Part shown: one piece after another, positions 12,282 through 22,342 of the stretch
How positions within the stretch are numbered: the first letter of the stretch is position 1
How the letters are laid out: every line of letters begins with the position of its first letter
Assembly (NCBI GenBank): GCA_003439945.1
Contig: QVRM01002192.1
Location: 2,139,001 to 2,203,000 of the forward strand
Direction: 5' to 3'
DNA: 64,000 nt
DNA from: Dermanyssus gallinae
Taxonomy: Eukaryota > Arthropoda > Arachnida > Mesostigmata > Dermanyssidae
Notes under the pieces: model-generated
Told to the model about the DNA's origin: nothing
Seen by the model: the letters and a program-made list of their open reading frames with translations, nothing else
The model's database searches: none
Made by a program: the position numbers and the translations under genes

Positions 12282-12367
12282 AATGCAAGCGATTTGCATT
12301 CCTTTAATGATAAAAGGAATGCAAATCGCTTGCATTTAGCGATTTGCATTCCTTTTATCATTAAAGG
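12282..12367. repeat. Nested perfect foldback (two overlapping hairpins)
   Basis: 12282-12305 is a perfect 24-bp inverted repeat of 12313-12336 with a 7-base loop. 12301-12330 is a perfect 30-bp inverted repeat of 12338-12367, also with a 7-base loop. The middle strand can pair with either side, so the three arms form a head-to-tail foldback. No mismatches were seen. Confidence 0.95.
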
Positions 12368-14236
12368 AAGAAAACGGTTCGGTTTCACCACACTCTTCAA
12401 CGAGGTGATGATAACGTCCCTACTAACCACGAAATGCAAGAGCAGTAGTCTCCTTAGCCTTATTTCTAGAGGAAAAAGGGGATCGGCGGGCTCTATCATC
12501 TTGCCGAGGTATCTTAAAGAAGAGCGCAGTTTACAAACCTGTGTCGGCCATCCTAGTCCGTAGGTTAGAATTTTTTTTGAAGTAACCAAAATCTGTGTGA
12601 TCAACAACATGGCTTAAGAAGAGGCTGGTCAACGATGGCCGTATGCGGTGTACTTCTATAGCGCACGCTTAGCAACGGGAATTTTAAAGGAAGACTAACA
12701 TGTTAAAGTGGAATTGATCTCTTTCTCTCTCTCTCTTTCTCTCTTGGCGACGCGCGCAGTGTTACCGCCGCAGCGTCGATCCTCCTCTACTGAAACACAT
12801 TACTTTCCCGATAACGGATGAGGAATAACTTCAGTACTGAGGTTAGTCCGTGAGCTCATCGCCGATTATTGTTGGCGGCTAGGTTTACATTGCATCCGCT
12901 CGCGACGGGAGATTAAACTCTTGTCCTCGCTTCCGTGTGCTTAGAATTCGGCTTTTACAAACAAAGTTACACAGGCTGCTGCGAGTAACCTAATGCCGAC
13001 TACAATGGCCGGCCCGGCTAGATTGCTTCACAACTTACGGTGTTTAAAGTTTGTATATTAAAATAATAGTTTAAAAAACTGTTGATGCCCAGGCTGATAC
13101 TCTTAGTCCCTGCTGTTTTCGCGGGTAGTGATAAACCTTCCTGAAGAGAAGATCGAAGTTAAACTTTAGGGCGCTTGACAAAATCAACTCCACTTTTCCG
13201 AAGAAGGCGCTTAGAGTCCACCGCACTAGCAACAGGTTAGTCTATTTACTGATGTTGTATCCGTCATTCGTTGACCACCTTAAGAAGACGCACTGAGCCA
13301 AAACGGTAGCTTTCTACGAGCACATGTCTGAGGGAGAATACGATCACAACCATTCACCCGCTGTTTTATTAAACCCAGACAATGACGTCTTTTGTGGAAG
13401 CGCTGCAATTATAAGATAGACACCTGCAGCCGACAGTGTAATTTACATCACCTTCAACGATGCAATGGAACAGATTCCTTGGCTCGACTTTTGGAACCGT
13501 GATGAATATTCAGATATGTGAATCTGTGTTTTCCCTTCACGTAAGAGGCAAGATATAAACAAACCATTGTGTTATTAAGCTAAGTAACTAACTAGCATAT
13601 ATGCCTGGCGTACAGCGATGGAGCGTGGATTCACCAAAATGAATCTCATCATTTTTAACTTTATACGCTCACGCTATAGACATAATTAAGTTTAACGAGT
13701 TATATCTGATTAATACAGATTTTAGGCAATTATTCCCTTTCTCGTGATATAATGGCTCATGCATTTATCGTTCGTTATATTTTATACACAGCAAAACTAA
13801 GAAGGAGATTATGCCGAAATGGCGGTTTATGATAATAATAATAAGAGGGGCAACAGCAGAGGCGCTCCAAAACCTGATGAGCTATGGGACCTGAGTAGAG
13901 ATATATGTAAATGTACTCCAGTCTCATCTCTGACGAGTCTCTAGAATAGAGAATACCAGCCCTCGTCAAATTTTATCTCGAGCCGCGTCTCTCTTTCGCC
14001 TTGTGACAAATCACAAGGTACCCATCGGGTAGACTTTTTTGTGAGTCCGAGGTGGGCCTGCAGGATCTTGGGGAGATCGATCTAGGGACTTGCCATCCTC
14101 CCCCAAAGTCCCATCTAGCGATTGATGTGCTAATGAGTTTTGTCAATCGCTGCATTCACACGAGCCTCATTTTTGTCGCCTGTTCTTGTTAGACGTCATT
14201 TACGGTATTTGTCGCACAGATTGAAATGTCCAGCTT

Positions 14237-14239
<3 letters not shown>

Positions 14240-14267
<28 letters not shown>
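14240..14267. repeat. (TA)n array
   Basis: Pure TA repeat upstream of the roquin start exon. Confidence 0.95.
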
Positions 14268-14270
<3 letters not shown>

Positions 14271-14546
14271 GACAACAACTTGCTATCACGTTCGTTCTTG
14301 TTGATAATATGCTTATAATGAGGATGTCTGGCTTTGTCACATTGTCCTTCGTATCTGCTCAGTTCGTTCAAGTCACTGAGCCGTCAATGTGCCACTTATC
14401 CCTAGGTAGGCCTTATCTCTACTTATAATTGATTTTTCACATTAATTAATCCCTCCCGAATACTAGTTACAAATTGAGTGTAATCGAGTGCACTCCGCCG
14501 CCGACACTATCCAAGGATTGCTGTTCTTGTTGGTTTACGTTTTTAG

Positions 14547-14739
14547 GGTGGCGACCATTGAGTAAGAAATGGCCCCACCTTTTGTGGATTCAGCTGATGG
14601 ACAATTCCGAGCCGCTCGCGTGGGGCCGCCCATTGCTGCTGGGTTCTGCGCTGCTCCGCCGCGGACGACGTCTGCGATCGACATCCTCGAGTGTCCGAAT
14701 TGCGAGCGCGAATTCTCACTCCAGCTCCGACGGCCACTG
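14547..14739 (+). CDS. roquin: Roquin exon 1: start codon and first half of RING
   Basis: The acceptor gtttttag ends at 14546. The ATG is at 14569-14571 and the coding part runs to 14739 (57 codons). It ends [17 protein letters not shown] before the donor GTACGA at 14740. CPNC supplies the first two RING zinc ligands. The roughly 40 residues before the RING are Ala/Pro-rich and longer than the very short N-terminus of vertebrate roquin. Upstream of the ATG, the in-frame codon at 14563-14565 is TAA, which fixes the start unless this frame is entered by splicing downstream of it. Confidence 0.88.
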
Positions 14740-14854
14740 GTACGACTCTAATGAAGACAACAGCCCAATATAATAGCAATGAACGTCCGAGGTTCCCATC
14801 GTCTTTTCAATGTGCTGAAGACGTAACTCACTTTTTATATTGCGTCAGCTACAG

Positions 14855-14945
<91 letters not shown>

Positions 14946-15519
14946 AGACCTTAATAAATTCCTTGATTGACTAGTTCAACAAGTTATATATATATATATA
15001 TAGAAATGTTCTGCTTGGGTTGAGTTCACTAACCAACCCAACAAGTAATATATATATATATATAAACATGCGACGAGCATTTGAATAATCTGTCTGTTAG
15101 CGACTTCATTTATGGTATTACGGACATGGTCCGTGGCAGCAATAAGACGTGTAGAAGGTACTTAGAAGCCATAGCCATGGTTTATTGCGTTTTGATGCTT
15201 GATTTAACTGTCAATGAATTGACTGATATTTGATCAGTCAACAAATGCTGATTTGGGGGCGATGTTGTCTGGGCTGTGCACGTTATGCGATTCGTCCTGC
15301 TATTTTTTTGTTGCTGTTTCTTTCAACACTCCGCTGGCAGGTGCTCTCATGTGGCCGCACCGTGTGCGAGTCCTGCTCGAGCAACGGACGACATGTGACC
15401 GCCTGCGATGCAGCCGATCACAGTGTCCTCACCGAAAATCTCATCCTACTCCAGTTGCTGGGTGAACGACGCGAAGCCAGCGATCACCTTGGTACGATTA
15501 GGCTACGTTAGGAAAAATG

Positions 15520-15606
<87 letters not shown>

Positions 15607-17748
15607 GCCTTGATTGTTACATAAATTTGTGGTTGCACTGGATTTTCTACACATGCTAAAACATAAGATCTATTAAGAAAAAACATATTTGTTTTACAAG
15701 GGTTAGTCGAACCTGTCAGTTATCCTTTAAAGTTCAACGTTATATGCGTCCCACCCCTCACAGTTTACAATTGCCATATAATTAAATATATTGAAATTCC
15801 TTTATCAGAAAACAACTTTTGCTGTTGTTATTGAGTGTTATATTTTTCCTCTCGTGTTTTATGTTGTATATCTCACAAATAACTTATAGAATATTGCTGC
15901 AAGAGAATTTGCGAGAACTGTGCGCTGCTAAGGGAAGAGGTTGATTGTAGCATCATTTTATATTGTGAGTTTGTGTCTTGCTTGCTCAACTGCCAAAATG
16001 TTAATCTGGACAATATTGTTAATAACCAGCCGTGAGGTCTTATAAAAATTTACGTTTTATGTGGATTGCAGATCACTTCATCTCGTTAGCATATCAGCAG
16101 ATCTGTACGTTAGCTGTTCTGCTGAGGCCGTCTTCGTCGATTTCCCAATCGTCGGTCTTGAGTAGGCCGATGCTCCGAAAGTTGTTAGCGCTGGTCAACT
16201 CGAATCTTGAAGAACCCTTTGGACTTCACAAGGTATATATATTTAACCTATTTTACAACTTAGTTACATTTTCCAAGGTATACACAAACTAACGCTATCG
16301 TCCTTTCCATGTTGAAAGGTAGTGCAGGGGCAGCCGAGGTGTCTGACGGTTCCAAGCCTCTGAGCAAACCGGCACTGTATGCGCGTGACGATTAATGCTG
16401 CTCGCTCCCAAAGATTCCGAGAGGTATAAATATAAAGGTGCCTAATTTCGGCCGATGTATTGGCATCCTTTTCCTGTCGGTTCTGCAAAAGTGCTGGAGT
16501 GGTTTGACCCCGTTGTTTCCCCAACGTGTTCACAGCCGGCGAGCAAGTATATAAGACGACTCCTCGCCGTCCGAGGAAGACAGAGAGCTCACTTCATACA
16601 TGTGGTAAAACATTTGTAAGCGTATAATGACAGCATATTTATGTGATAAGAGTTGAGAGTGCTCGCGTCACCAGTTTAATTTGATAAACGCCTTCTGGTA
16701 GACACGGTCGGTACCAAGCAAGGCGGTCGCAATACGAACCAACAGGAGGAACAGGGAGACGCTTTGAAGCTATCGAAACGACAAGAGAGAGGCCAAGTGC
16801 GGTTCGTTTTGGTTAAGATCATTTCCATATACAATTACAACCGTCTTTCCTGGTGGAAAGGCTGCGTTGTACCTAATACATACGTTAATAACGTTATTAC
16901 GACGACCTGCGGTTCTGCTGGCCATCGTTTGTTTGCAGGCGCTTAAGGCAGCTCGCTCGTTAGCGGAGCGATCCCTTGTCGAAGTTATTCTGGATCAGCA
17001 GTCGTCAGGACAACTCACGGCTTCTCTCTGGGCGGCAGTGCGCGCGCGAGGATGTCAGTTCCTCGGACCTGCGATGCAGGAAGAAGTTCTTAAGCTTGTG
17101 CTGCTTGCTCTCGAAGACGGTTCTGCGCTATCCAGAAAGGTCGGCTAGAACCGTTCAAGTATGCGAGTGCTCGCAAAGCCTAGAACACGCGGCCTATGGT
17201 TCCAGTTTTTTTCTTGCGAGTTTCAGTCTTGGAACTACATTTGGGCCGTTGTGTCCTTGCTGCGTGAATATCGTACTGTTGGTGGCTCGACGAGGCAAAT
17301 CCTATTCTAGTTGTTATGACACATTTTATGCCTCTCTGTAATATTTGTCGCAAAGTGTAGTGTTCATAATATTATCGTTGCTGTTGTCGTTCTCGTTTTT
17401 GCTCCTATGAATGCTGTAACTGCCCATTGTCGAAGATGACAGTAATTGTACTGCTGTTGTTGCTGAGCTAACTACATGCTCCTCTGTCGCGTCGGGTGGT
17501 GTTTTCTACATAGGTGCTGGTGATGTTTGTCGTGCAACGGTTGTCGACGCTGTTTCCGCATGCCTCTAAAACATCGATTGGCCATGTCGTTCAGCTGCTA
17601 TACCGCTCTAGCTGTTTCGTGGTGGCAAAACGCGACGGCGACTCTTCACTCATGCAGCTCAAAGAGGTAAGCCGTTGTGGGTTATTCGCGCTTGCCGTTT
17701 TCGTTGATTCCTTCCACAAAGTATCGCAATCTTGCTATCGACGGAACA

Positions 17749-17796
<48 letters not shown>

Positions 17797-18205
17797 GTGT
17801 TTTTCCCTAACTTTTACGAACGTGTACACCGAATCAAATACATGAAAAGCATCACACATCCCCCAGGTTCGCCTGTGTCCAGTCTAGCGGAGTTCCACCC
17901 ACAGAGGCAGCGTTTCCCCTCTGACTGTCCAGCGGTAGGCTCTGGTGCAGGTATTGGACAGCTCTGCTGGTGTCCCTTGTCGATTCATTAACTAAGTGTA
18001 GGTTTTGTGGCCGGGTCTCTTCAGTGTCTCAAATGCCAGCGGGCGGAAGCCGTGGGGGAGGTAATACCACACACTTCCTGCACTTAGTGGGTAACATCGA
18101 CGCAAGACCAGCACTGACCACTGAAGGCTTGGTAGCACCAATCGGTGATTACATATATATTCTAACCAAAAACAAGGTAACGGTTTTCTATTAAACCTTG
18201 GATTC

Positions 18206-18247
<42 letters not shown>

Positions 18248-21200
18248 GAATGAATCCAAGGTTTAATAGAAACCGTGCTGCTAAAAAACTGCTAACGTTG
18301 TTAGTGAACTATTTTGCTGTTAGGATCTTACTGCGTTGGCTCGTTTATACATGATGTTGATCAATTAATAATTCATTTATTGGCAATTGGCGGTAGGAAT
18401 TTCGCGCTTACGAGTCCCTTCGACGTGAACACGACGCGCAGATCGTCTCGATTGCCTGCGAAGCCGGCCTACGTATCGCACCTGAACAGTGGAGCAGCCT
18501 GCTTTATGGCGACGGAGCGCACCGATCCCACATGCAGAGCATTATTGACCGCCTACAGACGCCGCAGTCGCTCGAGCAGACGGCCAAGGAGTTGGCGTCA
18601 CTGGCGGCACGCGCCAACCATGGCCCACTGACAACTCTGCTGCAGCAGTTGCAGAAGCCGCTTAAGGTAGTTAGTTAGTTTATCAGCCGTTCATCTGCCT
18701 CTTCAAAGCATTCTCTCTAAGTTTTTTTGCAGAAGGGCAGATTCGCGTCATAGTACTACTACAACGATAAAAAAAAAATATATATATACAAATATTTTCC
18801 AGCCAATCACGGTCTCCTCCCTCAGTGTTCTCTCTTGTATGTGACACCCCATGATTACATTGTTACATTAAGATATTTTTGATCGAATTTGACGCTACCT
18901 GTGCTGCTATTTGTTTCAAGTGCAACTTTTCCGGTTATGTTCGGACTTATGTAGGCCTTTTTAACGATAAATCCTTGAGAAAGCGTGGAATGGCCAAGTT
19001 TATTTTTAACGTTTTGATAAGAGGTGGAACATGCCTTTAAGCGCATTCAAGACGGGTAATGTGGAACTCAATGCCGTTGTTGTTGGCATAATGCTTACAA
19101 TACCTCCCACTTAAGACTTTCATGACGAGGCGAAGGTCTGGTACCGTTCCTTAATATTACTTAAATATTAGGGTTGCTATAACAAGTCTGTCCGTTTGAT
19201 AATGATCGCTTTGAAGTCCTTAATAATGTTTCAGCTTGGAGTGTCGTTCAAAAGTGCCTTTGTCATTTATGCATGTTTCAGGAAAACCGTTATTCTTTGA
19301 TATATTCTTGAATATTGAAAAATCCGAGCCAGTTGCACCTTGTCCTCGGTAAACACTGTGCATATTTCGAACTTATGTTTGATATTGTCTTCTTCCCTTG
19401 AGTCGCAGAGCATGCATGTTGGTGACAAAGTCCGTCCGCAAATGCAAATGGTTTTGAAAAGTAAGGAATTGGTTCAGCGAATAGGGGATCCCTCCCACTT
19501 TTAAACTACCCCTTACGTCTGAAATGAAGGAGGGAGCCCAGAAAGCCGGTCTCAGCCTATTTTTTGTTATCCATGCTTCGATTGTCTGACTTCGTGCGTC
19601 TACCTGAGAAAGTGAGGAGTCCTATGGGATCTGCCGGGCTTACTATGTGGATTGCAACGGTGGCTGCAGTTTTTTTGTCTGTCGGTAATTTGCGGGCCTA
19701 AAGCTTCTGTGTTTTGTGCAGGAGCCACCGACATGTAACCCCAGTAGTGTCGCCCCGAAGTCACGGGAGCAGTTTGGGGAAATCTATAATACATATTTGT
19801 TGGTGACCTCAGCAGCCGCGTAGTGCACATGTAGGGTACCTGTCAGACCGGTATCTACGAGTACGCCCAAATATTTTTACTTAAATGCAAAGGATATTGC
19901 TATGTCCCTCTAGTTTCGGGTGGATTAGCGGATGTCGTTTCCGCCCGCTTAGAAATATTGTTACAGTCGTCCCACGCGGAGAGAGCCAGATGGCGATATC
20001 TCCCAGGGCACCATTTGCTGTTCTCTTCAGCTTATTGTCGTAACGCCACGTAATCAGGATTACTAAATGCTTAGTGTGGAATATTGATGTAATATTGGGG
20101 GAATCGGAAGACGCAGGACCTCGTCCGTACGAATAGTGTTCCATACATGGTTGGGTCCAGAAAAAAGCCTTGGGGGCGCGTGCGCGTAAGCTCATTTGTC
20201 CGAGCAGTCAGATAGATCAGGTCATTGGGAAGCCAAGCTGGCTTTGAGAACGCACCTTTGCGATCCGACTACCTAGTTCGTGATAGGTACTCGGTTTTCT
20301 CCCCCCTACTTTTATCTGTGTTTCACATTTTACTGCAAAAGGCTTAGGCGGCTAACGCACCGTTTGAAACGGGGCGTTGCCATGGCAACCATGGTTAGCG
20401 AAACAATTGCAAGTTCGAGTCCCTCCCTTGCTGGTTGTATTTGTTGGAGTGGTTGTTATTACTCTGCTGCTATATACCTCTGCTGGAGAAAGCCTATAGA
20501 AATCTAATACGAGAACGCGATGACGATAGATCCATTTAGACGACATCGTGCCACAGCCCATTACAAGCGTCTAAAATGTGGTTGTCAGGGCGTAAACAAA
20601 TATGACGGGCAGTTGGTTTCTGTTCTCTGCCGTTCCAACGCGAGAGAAGTCTAGCGATATCCTCCGAAGTGTCGGGCACTTGACTGAGTGGTACGTATCG
20701 GAATTGAATGAACACAAAAGGTGGTGATAGCCATGCACGCTGTATCTGGTGTATACGCGGCGATCGTCGCAGGCTGCTCCGGTTTACAATCTAGGTAGAG
20801 AGAGACGTCTAGATCTCCGCCGTTGCCTATGTTACTTTTTTTTTCTAGTTTTCCGAAAATTGGTGGAGCAATGGTGTTATAGGCATGCGCAGTTTCAGCC
20901 GAGCATTCGTATTATCGACGCTCAGCCAGACAGGTTTCCAGCCCTGATAAAATAGCAGAGCAGCCGCGTGATATACGTCGTAAAGCACCTTTCGAGAAAA
21001 CTAAAATTTGGCTCTCAGGTGGTGGAGGACACCCTATCTAGGCTGTGCGCCATCATCATAATGAGGCGCACATCTGCGTCAACGTACAGTTGTTTGGCAC
21101 TTCCTACACTACCGTAAATATCAACGGCTGAGCTTATGACATAATCAACGTGTGCCGTAAAACACGCTCCCATATAATGAAGTCTTATATGTATATATAT

Positions 21201-22342
21201 AAGACTTCACTATATGGGAACGTGTATATATATATATATATATATATGACTTCACTATATGGGGGCGTGTATATATGTATATATTTGTAATTGTTTGAAT
21301 TCAACAGACACTCGAGTGGCAACCAGAGGATGTTGCACAAGCCGGAGGTCAGGCGGTGTTCGATTTTGTGTCCGCGGCGGTGACTACCGTATACTCCTGT
21401 TTATCGGTACTCCAACAGCCATATCACAATCAGAAAGGTCGCGCTTCGCCAGTCGCAACTGATTCTCAACAAGAATTACAGCAGCAGAAGCAGCCACAGC
21501 AATTGCAACATCAGCATGCACCGTCACCACACCAACTGCCGCAAGAACAGCAGCAACAACAACAACAAAATCAGCAATTCAATCCGCAGCTTAACGTACC
21601 TGTTGCACCAGTGCTTAAATCCATAAACAATGGTGTCGATAATCCCAGCAACAACAATCACATACATAACAATACGAACGGGCATCTGCATCAAATTAAT
21701 GGGACGATGCCACAAGGCCAGCTACCTCATGCCGCCTTCAAGTACAAGGTATATATATGGAACTACTCAATAATTCTATTGGCATTTATTCATATTTTGC
21801 AAGGGTTTTAATGTTATTAAACACATTTTATGGGAACTGTAATTGGTAACGTTGTGAAATATTGCCTTTTTCAGGTGAACCTATGTAGAGATATAAATAA
21901 CTTTGGAACGTGCCCGCGCGGAGTAAACTGTACGTTTGCTCATTCAGTTCATGAACAGGAGCATTTTCGATTGCGCGGTAAACAATCTAGCCGCGTGGCA
22001 CAGGCGAACAACCCGCAGCAGCAACAGCAACAAGAACAACATCAGCTGAACAGTCACCAACAACAATATAAAAATCAGTCACAACAACAACATACGCCGC
22101 AACAAATGTCTCAACCTCATCAGCAGCAACCAGTTGTTCCGTTACACCTTCACCGTAACGGCGGTCAGCAACTTAATCATGTGAAGAATCCCCGGTATCG
22201 CCAGCAGCAGCAGCAACAGTATCAACAAAGTCATGTCTATCAGACAGGATTGTTATTAAACGGGACGAAATATCAGCAACAACAACATCATAGTCATCCA
22301 CACGAGCTGCGTCTAGTAACTCTTGTGCGCGAAGGCCGGTAA
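14569..22342 (+). CDS. roquin: Roquin (RC3H) mRNA-decay protein, eight coding exons
   Basis: Roquin proteins bind short stem-loops (constitutive decay elements) in mRNA 3' UTRs and recruit deadenylation and decapping factors in cytoplasmic granules. Coding exons are 14569-14739, 15341-15491, 16072-16232, 16939-17139, 17514-17666, 18397-18666, 21308-21748 and 21875-22342. All introns have GT/AG ends and the phases agree (only the second junction is phase 1), giving 671 residues. Order: degenerate RING (about 42-80), HEPN/ROQ core (about 105-405) with the near-invariant [33 protein letters not shown] and [18 protein letters not shown] zinc finger (520-539), then a Q/H/N-rich tail. An in-frame TAA two codons before the ATG and a good Kozak context support the start. 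It is shorter than the fly (about 800) and human (about 1,130) proteins. The end could instead be spliced (see exon 8). Confidence 0.93.
14859..14940. repeat. (TA)n array, 82 bp, in roquin intron 1
   Basis: The longest uninterrupted TA repeat in the window. It is followed by tgtacaag, the same right edge as the array near 7270. Smaller TA runs follow near 14984-15001 and 15048-15063, each preceded by a caacaagt motif. Confidence 0.95.
15341..15491 (+). CDS. roquin: Roquin exon 2: second half of RING
   Basis: Acceptor ctggcag ends at 15340; donor GTACGA starts at 15492, leaving phase 1. Translation starts [12 protein letters not shown] and continues to [20 protein letters not shown] and QLLGE. 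In roquin RINGs the matching core is a CGHTVCxxC pattern, then CPxD. Here the His is Arg (CGC codon) and the C-P-x-D part is CDAAD. The sequence after it ([13 protein letters not shown]) keeps the typical roquin exit from the RING. Confidence 0.9.
15520..15604. repeat. (TA)n array in roquin intron 2
   Basis: A long TA repeat with a single C interruption at 15532, starting 28 bases after the exon 2 donor. Confidence 0.95.
16072..16232 (+). CDS. roquin: Roquin exon 3: HEPN segment
   Basis: Acceptor gtggattgcag ends at 16071. The split codon (G from exon 2 plus AT) gives Asp and keeps the frame. It reads [19 protein letters not shown], then [19 protein letters not shown] and ends GLHK before donor GTATAT at 16233. 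The SVLSRPMxRKLxxLVN string is a roquin signature in the first HEPN helices. Confidence 0.92.
16290..16760. other. Roquin intron 3, possible LTR-like promoter sequence
   Basis: The middle of the intron has a TATATAAG box followed by gacgactcctcgccgtccgag, which looks like a retroelement or viral-type core promoter. I could not define LTR borders, target duplications or a primer-binding site, so this is only noted. Confidence 0.2.
16939..17139 (+). CDS. roquin: Roquin exon 4: HEPN to ROQ core
   Basis: Acceptor tttgcag ends at 16938; donor GTCGGC starts at 17140 (phase 0 both sides, 67 codons). It contains [39 protein letters not shown] and [17 protein letters not shown], almost unchanged from vertebrate roquins. 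The Met of GPAMQEE (residue 207 here) corresponds to the site changed in the mouse sanroque allele, by recollection of the family. The donor is weak after the GT. Confidence 0.95.
17514..17666 (+). CDS. roquin: Roquin exon 5: ROQ winged-helix RNA-binding segment
   Basis: Acceptor tttctacatag ends at 17513; strong donor GTAAGC starts at 17667 (51 codons, phase 0). It reads [35 protein letters not shown] and [13 protein letters not shown]. This is the most conserved part of the ROQ domain, which contacts stem-loop RNA. Confidence 0.95.
17752..17793. repeat. (TA)n array in roquin intron 5
   Basis: Pure TA repeat 85 bases after the exon 5 donor. Confidence 0.95.
17990..18207 (-). pseudogene. Small retroelement tail remnant in roquin intron 5
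   Basis: The minus-strand reading contains [11 protein letters not shown], close to HEFCPLAFETL in the larger fragment at 26076-26348. Little else is recognisable. It is probably a short decayed copy of the same retroelement tail. Confidence 0.35.
18181..18275. repeat. Inverted repeat with (TA)n centre
   Basis: Arms 18181-18207 and 18250-18275 are reverse complements except for one base gap. The spacer is a (TA)n array (18208-18243) plus a few bases. It lies in roquin intron 5, 121 bases before exon 6, and would fold into a long cruciform or RNA hairpin. Confidence 0.93.
18397..18666 (+). CDS. roquin: Roquin exon 6: ROQ/HEPN C-terminal core
   Basis: Acceptor ggcggtag ends at 18396 (weak pyrimidine tract); donor GTAGTT starts at 18667. 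It has 90 codons, phase 0. It reads [20 protein letters not shown], then [36 protein letters not shown] and a helical Ala/Leu/Gln segment ending QKPLK. A longer open frame overlaps it in another phase but resembles nothing; family conservation fixes this one. Confidence 0.95.
19090..20210 (-). pseudogene. Decayed reverse-transcriptase remnant in roquin intron 6
   Basis: The minus strand near 19790-19880 reads [19 protein letters not shown] followed by AAAEVTNKY, matching the KYLGVxxD post-catalytic segment of LINE reverse transcriptases. Further upstream on that strand (about 19960-20040) weak RT-like strings (GDIAIWLSP) appear. Stops and shifts are frequent. The borders are approximate. Confidence 0.45.
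20340..20440 (+). other. Possible tRNA-derived SINE head
   Basis: Contains a GGCTTAGGCGGCTAACGC stretch like a pol III A box, a small ccgtttgaaacgg stem-loop, and aagttcgagtccc like a B box at suitable spacing. No closing acceptor stem is seen, so it is not a tRNA gene. A short SINE fragment is plausible. Confidence 0.3.
21162..21270. repeat. Three-armed inverted repeat with (TA)n spacers
   Basis: A 25-base sequence (cccatataatgaagtc type) at about 21162-21190 is followed by its reverse complement (about 21199-21224) and by a second reverse-complement copy (about 21246-21270). They are separated by short TA runs. It lies 38 bases before roquin exon 7 and has the same design as the structure at 18181. 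Confidence 0.88.
21308..21748 (+). CDS. roquin: Roquin exon 7: last HEPN helices and Q-rich linker
   Basis: Acceptor gaattcaacag ends at 21307; donor GTATAT starts at 21749 (147 codons, phase 0). The first part, [20 protein letters not shown] then [12 protein letters not shown], fits the helix that closes the roquin core. The rest is low complexity, rich in Q, N, P and H, and ends AAFKYK, leading into the zinc finger. CAG/CAA runs encode the glutamines and may vary in length between individuals. Confidence 0.88.
21875..22342 (+). CDS. roquin: Roquin exon 8: CCCH zinc finger and Q-rich tail
   Basis: Acceptor gcctttttcag ends at 21874. It opens [20 protein letters not shown] then [12 protein letters not shown], a canonical C-x8-C-x5-C-x3-H finger as in roquin. 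About 120 residues of Q/H/N/S-rich sequence follow up to TAA at 22340-22342. A possible donor, GCCG then GTAACA, overlaps the stop at 22338-22339, so an unseen downstream exon cannot be excluded. I found no convincing downstream coding exon. Confidence 0.9.
   Translation: MNLCRDINNFGTCPRGVNCTFAHSVHEQEHFRLRGKQSSRVAQANNPQQQQQQEQHQLNSHQQQYKNQSQQQHTPQQMSQPHQQQPVVPLHLHRNGGQQLNHVKNPRYRQQQQQQYQQSHVYQTGLLLNGTKYQQQQHHSHPHELRLVTLVREGR

Noticed and set aside
12245..12610. 121-codon minus-strand frame
   Set aside because: A large part is the nested foldback and TA-array flank; the remainder is not recognisable.
18314..18631. 105-codon frame over roquin exon 6
   Set aside because: It is the wrong phase over a region whose other frame gives highly conserved roquin sequence.
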